From positions 1 to 32,658 of the forward strand of contig CAMBRG010000027.1 in assembly GCA_945869845.1 (NCBI GenBank): 32,658 bases of DNA. The letters are read 5' to 3'. Each line of letters opens with the position of its first letter. Position 1 is the first letter of the stretch. A model generated the notes under the pieces. The model was not told the origin of the DNA. It ran no database searches and saw only the letters and a program-made list of their open reading frames with translations. Shown here piece by piece: positions 29,640 to 32,658 of this stretch. Made by a program: the position numbers and the translations under genes. This DNA comes from Opitutus sp. GAS368 (lineage in GTDB: Bacteria; Verrucomicrobiota; Verrucomicrobiia; Opitutales; Opitutaceae).

Positions 29640-30308
29640 ATGCTCCAACAATTGAACACCTATCTTGAGGCCTTAAAGATTCAGCGGTGGGATGACCACC
29701 GCTACTACCACCACAGCCGCATCAACCAGTCGCTCCACTTTATTAGCGCCTGCTTCTTCATCGCTTCCTACGCGATTCTCTTCACCGATCCCGCGTTGGC
29801 CGGCTTGCTCGCTTGGGGCATTTCGATGACCACCCGGCAGTCCGGGCACTTCTTCTTCGAGCCCCGCGACTACGACCACGTCAATCACGCCACTCACGAT
29901 CACAAGGAAGACATCAAGATCGGCTACAACCTCCGCCGCAAAGTCGTCCTCATGTCCATCTGGGCGGTCTCGCCCCTCGTGTTGTTCCTCAGCCCGTCGC
30001 TCTTCGGCCTGATCGAGCCCGCCGTCGGCCTGAACGGCTACCTCCACGATGTCGGCCTCGCATGGCTCTACATCGGCATCGGCGGACTGCTGTTCCGCAC
30101 GATCCATCTCTTCTTCATCAAGGACGTGATGACCGGTCTCGTCTGGATGTTCAAAATCGCAACCGACCCGTTCCACGATTTCATGCTCTATCGCAAATCA
30201 CCGCTGGCCCTGCTCAAGGGCGAGCTGATCGACCCGATGGATCACGTCAACGCCCAGGGCGACGAGATCACTTCCGAACAAGAGACCGAGGCCAAAACGC
30301 TTCCTTGA
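29640..30308 (+). CDS. Histidine-rich multi-pass membrane protein of unknown function
   Basis: This 222-aa protein is not one I can name. It has three or four hydrophobic segments (about 33-60, 103-125, 138-160) and many histidines facing the loops: DDHRYYHHSR (18-27), SGHFFFEPRDYDHVNHATHD (68-87), HK (88-89), H136, H156, H179 and H202. Clusters such as HxxxxxxxxxH and HxxHxHD are reminiscent of non-haem iron membrane enzymes (fatty-acid hydroxylases, Mpo1/DUF962-type oxygenases), in particular the GHxxFE pattern. That would suit a lipid-modifying role beside an aminotransferase and phosphatidylserine decarboxylase. The C-terminus is acidic. Its last 41 bp overlap the convergent aminotransferase gene end. 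Function is a hypothesis from motif resemblance. Confidence 0.8.
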   Translation: MLQQLNTYLEALKIQRWDDHRYYHHSRINQSLHFISACFFIASYAILFTDPALAGLLAWGISMTTRQSGHFFFEPRDYDHVNHATHDHKEDIKIGYNLRRKVVLMSIWAVSPLVLFLSPSLFGLIEPAVGLNGYLHDVGLAWLYIGIGGLLFRTIHLFFIKDVMTGLVWMFKIATDPFHDFMLYRKSPLALLKGELIDPMDHVNAQGDEITSEQETEAKTLP

Positions 30309-31929
30309 GCAGGCTGCGCCGGATGAGGCGGTTGGTCGCTCCGGGGTTCTCCCACCACCAACCGTCTGCCTGCATCGCTTGAGCCGCCCGAACAAACCTC
30401 GCGGCCACTTCCTCGAAATCGGCCTCGGTGTAATTCAGGCTAAAAATCAGCCGCCCCGTGCCGATCCAGCTCAACGCCAGACCCTCCGCCCGCAGATAAA
30501 ACTGGAACATCCAGTGGTAGCGGGAGGGCATCGTATAAAAGACGGTCCACACCGTGGAGAGATTGGCCACCTGCACGGGCACTTGGGCCGACCACAGGCG
30601 TTCGTTGAGCCGCGCCGCCCGGCCGTTCCAGCGTTCGTCGATCCCGGCGTACAGCGCTTTGACTTCGTCCGTTTCCAGACGCTCCAGAAAAACCTGCATC
30701 GCCGCCATCACGTGCGGATGCGCGTTGAAGGTGCCGCGCGCGAAACAGATATCTGCCGGCCGCTCCTCTCTAAACCGCCGCATCAGATCCTTCCGCCCGC
30801 AGATCACGCCGACCGGGAAACCTCCGCCCAGCGTTTTCCCGTAGGTCACGAGATCCGCGCGGACGCCGAAATACTCCTGCGCGCCGCCCCGGGCCAACCG
30901 GAAGCCCAGAAAAACTTCGTCAAAAATCAGCACGATGCCGCGCGCCGTGCAGACTTCGCGCAGTTGTTTCAACCAAGCCGTGTAAGCCGCCCGGTCGAAG
31001 GCCGCCCGCCGGCTGCCGTCCACGAGCGACGAGTCTCCCGGTGCGGCGACGTTGGGGTGCAGCGCCTGGATGGGATTCACGAGCACGCAGGCGATGTCGT
31101 TCCGCGTGCGCAGCACCCGCAACGTCGCCTCGTCCATTTCCTTCAGCGTGTATATTTTTCCCGGCGGCTGGGGATTGCCCGGACCCGGCTGCACGTCGTC
31201 CCACCAACCGTGGTAAGCCCCGCAGAACCGCACGATCTGCTTCCGGCGCGTGTGGTAGCGCGCCAGCCGCACCGCCTGCATCACCGCCTCGGTGCCCGAC
31301 ATGTGGAACGACACTTCGTCCAGCCCGGAAATCTCGCAAAGCCGCTCTGCATTCCACGCCACGCACGGATGGAGACCGCCGAGCACCGGCCCGAGTTCCT
31401 TCACCCGCTCGCTGCCTTCGGCCATGCAGGATTTGTAGAAATCGTAGCCCATCAGGTTCACCCCATACGAACCCGTCAGATCGTAGAAACGCCGGCCGTC
31501 GAGATCGGTCACCATCACACCGTCGCTCGACGCCAAGAATCCGCCCAGCTTCAAGTGCTCGCGGAAATATCGGCTAAACGGAAACGGCACCCGGTAGGTT
31601 CGCGTAAACTGGAGGTCGGAAATCCGTTCACCGGCCGCGACGGATTGCGCGATGGATCGCGGATGCTGCTCGGCGAAATGCCGCGCCAACCGGCCGAACC
31701 TTTCCCGCCGTTGCGCCTCCACGTCCGCCGGCGCATCGTCCGCCGAGAAAAACCGGTCCTCATCATACGAGAATCCGGGCAGCAGCCCCGCCACGCGCTT
31801 GGCCATCCGCGAATGCCCCGCGAGCGACCGATGCTTCGCGAACGAAAGTTGGAGCCGGCGGCGGGCGAGGTGAAAAATCGACCCCGCCGCGACAAAACCC
31901 ACCGCATACTTCAGCAATAAAACGTCCAT
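30268..31929 (-). CDS. Membrane-anchored class III (GSAM-like) PLP aminotransferase
   Basis: The 553-aa product belongs to PLP fold-type I, class III aminotransferases, close in pattern to glutamate-1-semialdehyde aminomutases. SGTEAVMQAVRLAR (211-224), GAYHGWWDD (237-245), LIFDEVFLGFR (334-344) and the Schiff-base lysine in TYGKTLGGGFPVG (K365) are all present. Unlike soluble relatives it begins with a hydrophobic helix (about 3-19, VLLLKYAVGFVAAGSIF) followed by arginines and a roughly 100-residue helical extension before the catalytic domain, suggesting a membrane anchor. ATG 31929 was chosen at this helix; the frame stays open upstream to 32172 but there runs antisense to the phosphatidylserine decarboxylase gene. 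The start codon overlaps that of the divergent psd gene. The substrate is unknown; a lipid-linked amine is plausible from context. Confidence 0.88.
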   Translation of the reverse strand: MDVLLLKYAVGFVAAGSIFHLARRRLQLSFAKHRSLAGHSRMAKRVAGLLPGFSYDEDRFFSADDAPADVEAQRRERFGRLARHFAEQHPRSIAQSVAAGERISDLQFTRTYRVPFPFSRYFREHLKLGGFLASSDGVMVTDLDGRRFYDLTGSYGVNLMGYDFYKSCMAEGSERVKELGPVLGGLHPCVAWNAERLCEISGLDEVSFHMSGTEAVMQAVRLARYHTRRKQIVRFCGAYHGWWDDVQPGPGNPQPPGKIYTLKEMDEATLRVLRTRNDIACVLVNPIQALHPNVAAPGDSSLVDGSRRAAFDRAAYTAWLKQLREVCTARGIVLIFDEVFLGFRLARGGAQEYFGVRADLVTYGKTLGGGFPVGVICGRKDLMRRFREERPADICFARGTFNAHPHVMAAMQVFLERLETDEVKALYAGIDERWNGRAARLNERLWSAQVPVQVANLSTVWTVFYTMPSRYHWMFQFYLRAEGLALSWIGTGRLIFSLNYTEADFEEVAARFVRAAQAMQADGWWWENPGATNRLIRRSLLKEAFWPRSLVRK

Positions 31930-32658
31930 GGAAAAGAAACCCTTACCCACCGAATCCGCCGTTGCCAAACCGACAACGCACTCCCGATTGAAACAATTGC
32001 GCGACAAACTCCTCCTGCAAGAGGACCTGAACTTTCTCCTCACCAACCGCCTTCCCCGCGTGTTTCTCACGCGGATGATGGGCCGCTTTAGCCAAATCCG
32101 GCACCCCTTCGTCGCCCGCTGTTCCATCGCCACCTGGCGCCTGTTCACCGACTTGGATCTCACCGAGGCCAAACCGCAGCACTACGCGAGCCTGCACGAC
32201 TGCTTCACCCGCGAACTCCGCCCCGGCGCCCGTCCGGTCAACCCAGACCCCGCCGTCATGGTGAGCCCCTGCGACGGGATCATCGGGGCCTGCGGCGCCG
32301 TCGAAGGCACGCGGATTTTTCAGGCCAAAGGCTTTCCTTACCTGCTCGCCGACCTCTTCGGCAGCGAGGCCGCCGCCGAACCGTTTCGCGACGGCTGCTA
32401 CGTCACGTTGCGGCTGACCTCGACGATGTATCACCGCTTCCACGCGCCGGCCGACGCGCTCGTCGAGCACGTCACCTACATCAGCGGCGACACTTGGAAC
32501 GTAAACCCCATCGCCCTGAAGCGCGTCGAACGACTTTTTTGCCGCAACGAGCGCGCCGTCGTCCACCTGCGCCGCGACGACGGCCGCCCCTTTGCCCTCG
32601 TCGCCGTGGCCGCGATCCTCGTCGCGGCCATTCGCCTGCATTTCTTGAACGTGCTCCT
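31928..32658 (+). CDS. psd: Phosphatidylserine decarboxylase, partial (right edge)
   Basis: Psd converts phosphatidylserine to phosphatidylethanolamine at the inner membrane using a self-made pyruvoyl group. The 243 codons present show LNFLLTNRLPRVFLTRMMG (about 34-52), FTRELRPGARPV (93-104), SPCDG (113-117, with the catalytic Asp), LRLTSTMYHRFHAPAD (161-176, with the conserved histidines H169/H172) and IRLHFLN near the edge. The LGST-type self-cleavage motif lies beyond the window. The reading frame is open to the last base. ATG 31928 is the first in-frame start giving a family-like N-terminus after about 30 extra residues; it overlaps the minus-strand ATG of the aminotransferase gene. A later non-ATG start cannot be ruled out. 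Confidence 0.88.
   Translation, partial: MEKKPLPTESAVAKPTTHSRLKQLRDKLLLQEDLNFLLTNRLPRVFLTRMMGRFSQIRHPFVARCSIATWRLFTDLDLTEAKPQHYASLHDCFTRELRPGARPVNPDPAVMVSPCDGIIGACGAVEGTRIFQAKGFPYLLADLFGSEAAAEPFRDGCYVTLRLTSTMYHRFHAPADALVEHVTYISGDTWNVNPIALKRVERLFCRNERAVVHLRRDDGRPFALVAVAAILVAAIRLHFLNVL

Overview
The window looks like chromosomal DNA from a member of the Verrucomicrobiota, most likely family Opitutaceae. This is an inference from the high GC content, the alanine/proline-rich proteins, the TonB-dependent receptors with STN or long proline-rich N-termini, the strings of TlpA-like redoxins, and the general lack of strong Shine-Dalgarno sequences. No rRNA or tRNA is present to confirm it.

Layout. 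(1) 1-1233 (+): an AttH/CrtC-like lipocalin-fold protein, open at the left edge. It is followed by a 3' remnant of a Fic-family gene (about 1285-1452) that still encodes the catalytic motif HPFQDGNGRVVR. (2) 1567-11981 (-): a type I restriction-modification locus, read right to left as hsdM, hsdS, a fused methyltransferase-like/specificity-like/HEPN-like protein, an 82-aa ORF that repeats the C-terminus of HsdS, a helix-turn-helix antitoxin, a PIN toxin, and hsdR. The accessory genes sit inside the locus and most are translationally coupled. This stretch is visibly more A/T-rich than its surroundings in places (about 5.6-8.2 kb). (3) 12347-14530 (-): a DsbD-type transmembrane thiol reductant carrier whose reading frame contains three copies of a 27-bp palindromic element. 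(4) 14724-20426 (+): an ECF sigma factor, a FecR anti-sigma regulator, an STN-domain TonB receptor and an exported glycerophosphodiester phosphodiesterase, which together look like a cell-surface-signalling uptake system. (5) 20510-21283: a decayed piece of a cysteine synthase gene, then a DUF433/DUF5615 toxin-antitoxin pair. (6) 21306-29235 (-), read right to left: a TonB receptor, an exported four-domain thioredoxin-like protein, an exported two-domain thioredoxin-like protein, and cysteine synthase; together these suggest import coupled to periplasmic thiol chemistry. (7) 29640-32658: a histidine-rich membrane protein, a membrane-anchored class III aminotransferase, and a phosphatidylserine decarboxylase cut by the right edge; together these suggest a lipid-modification locus. 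The last two genes are divergent and appear to share the single CATG as overlapping start codons.

The most notable item is the hsd locus. Between hsdS and hsdR lies a coupled gene in which a methyltransferase fold with an altered catalytic tetrapeptide (EPPF in place of NPPF/NPPY) is fused to an HsdS-like target-recognition half and a C-terminal domain carrying an R-x4-H signature (RNDHAH) as in HEPN ribonucleases. Next to it is a PIN toxin-antitoxin pair. The arrangement resembles, in concept, PrrC-type guards of restriction systems. A 131-bp near-identical repeat of the hsdS 3' end bounds the fusion gene. An analogous though more diverged repeat of the cysK 3' end bounds the DUF433/DUF5615 pair, so both accessory cassettes may have arrived by recombination into gene 3' ends.
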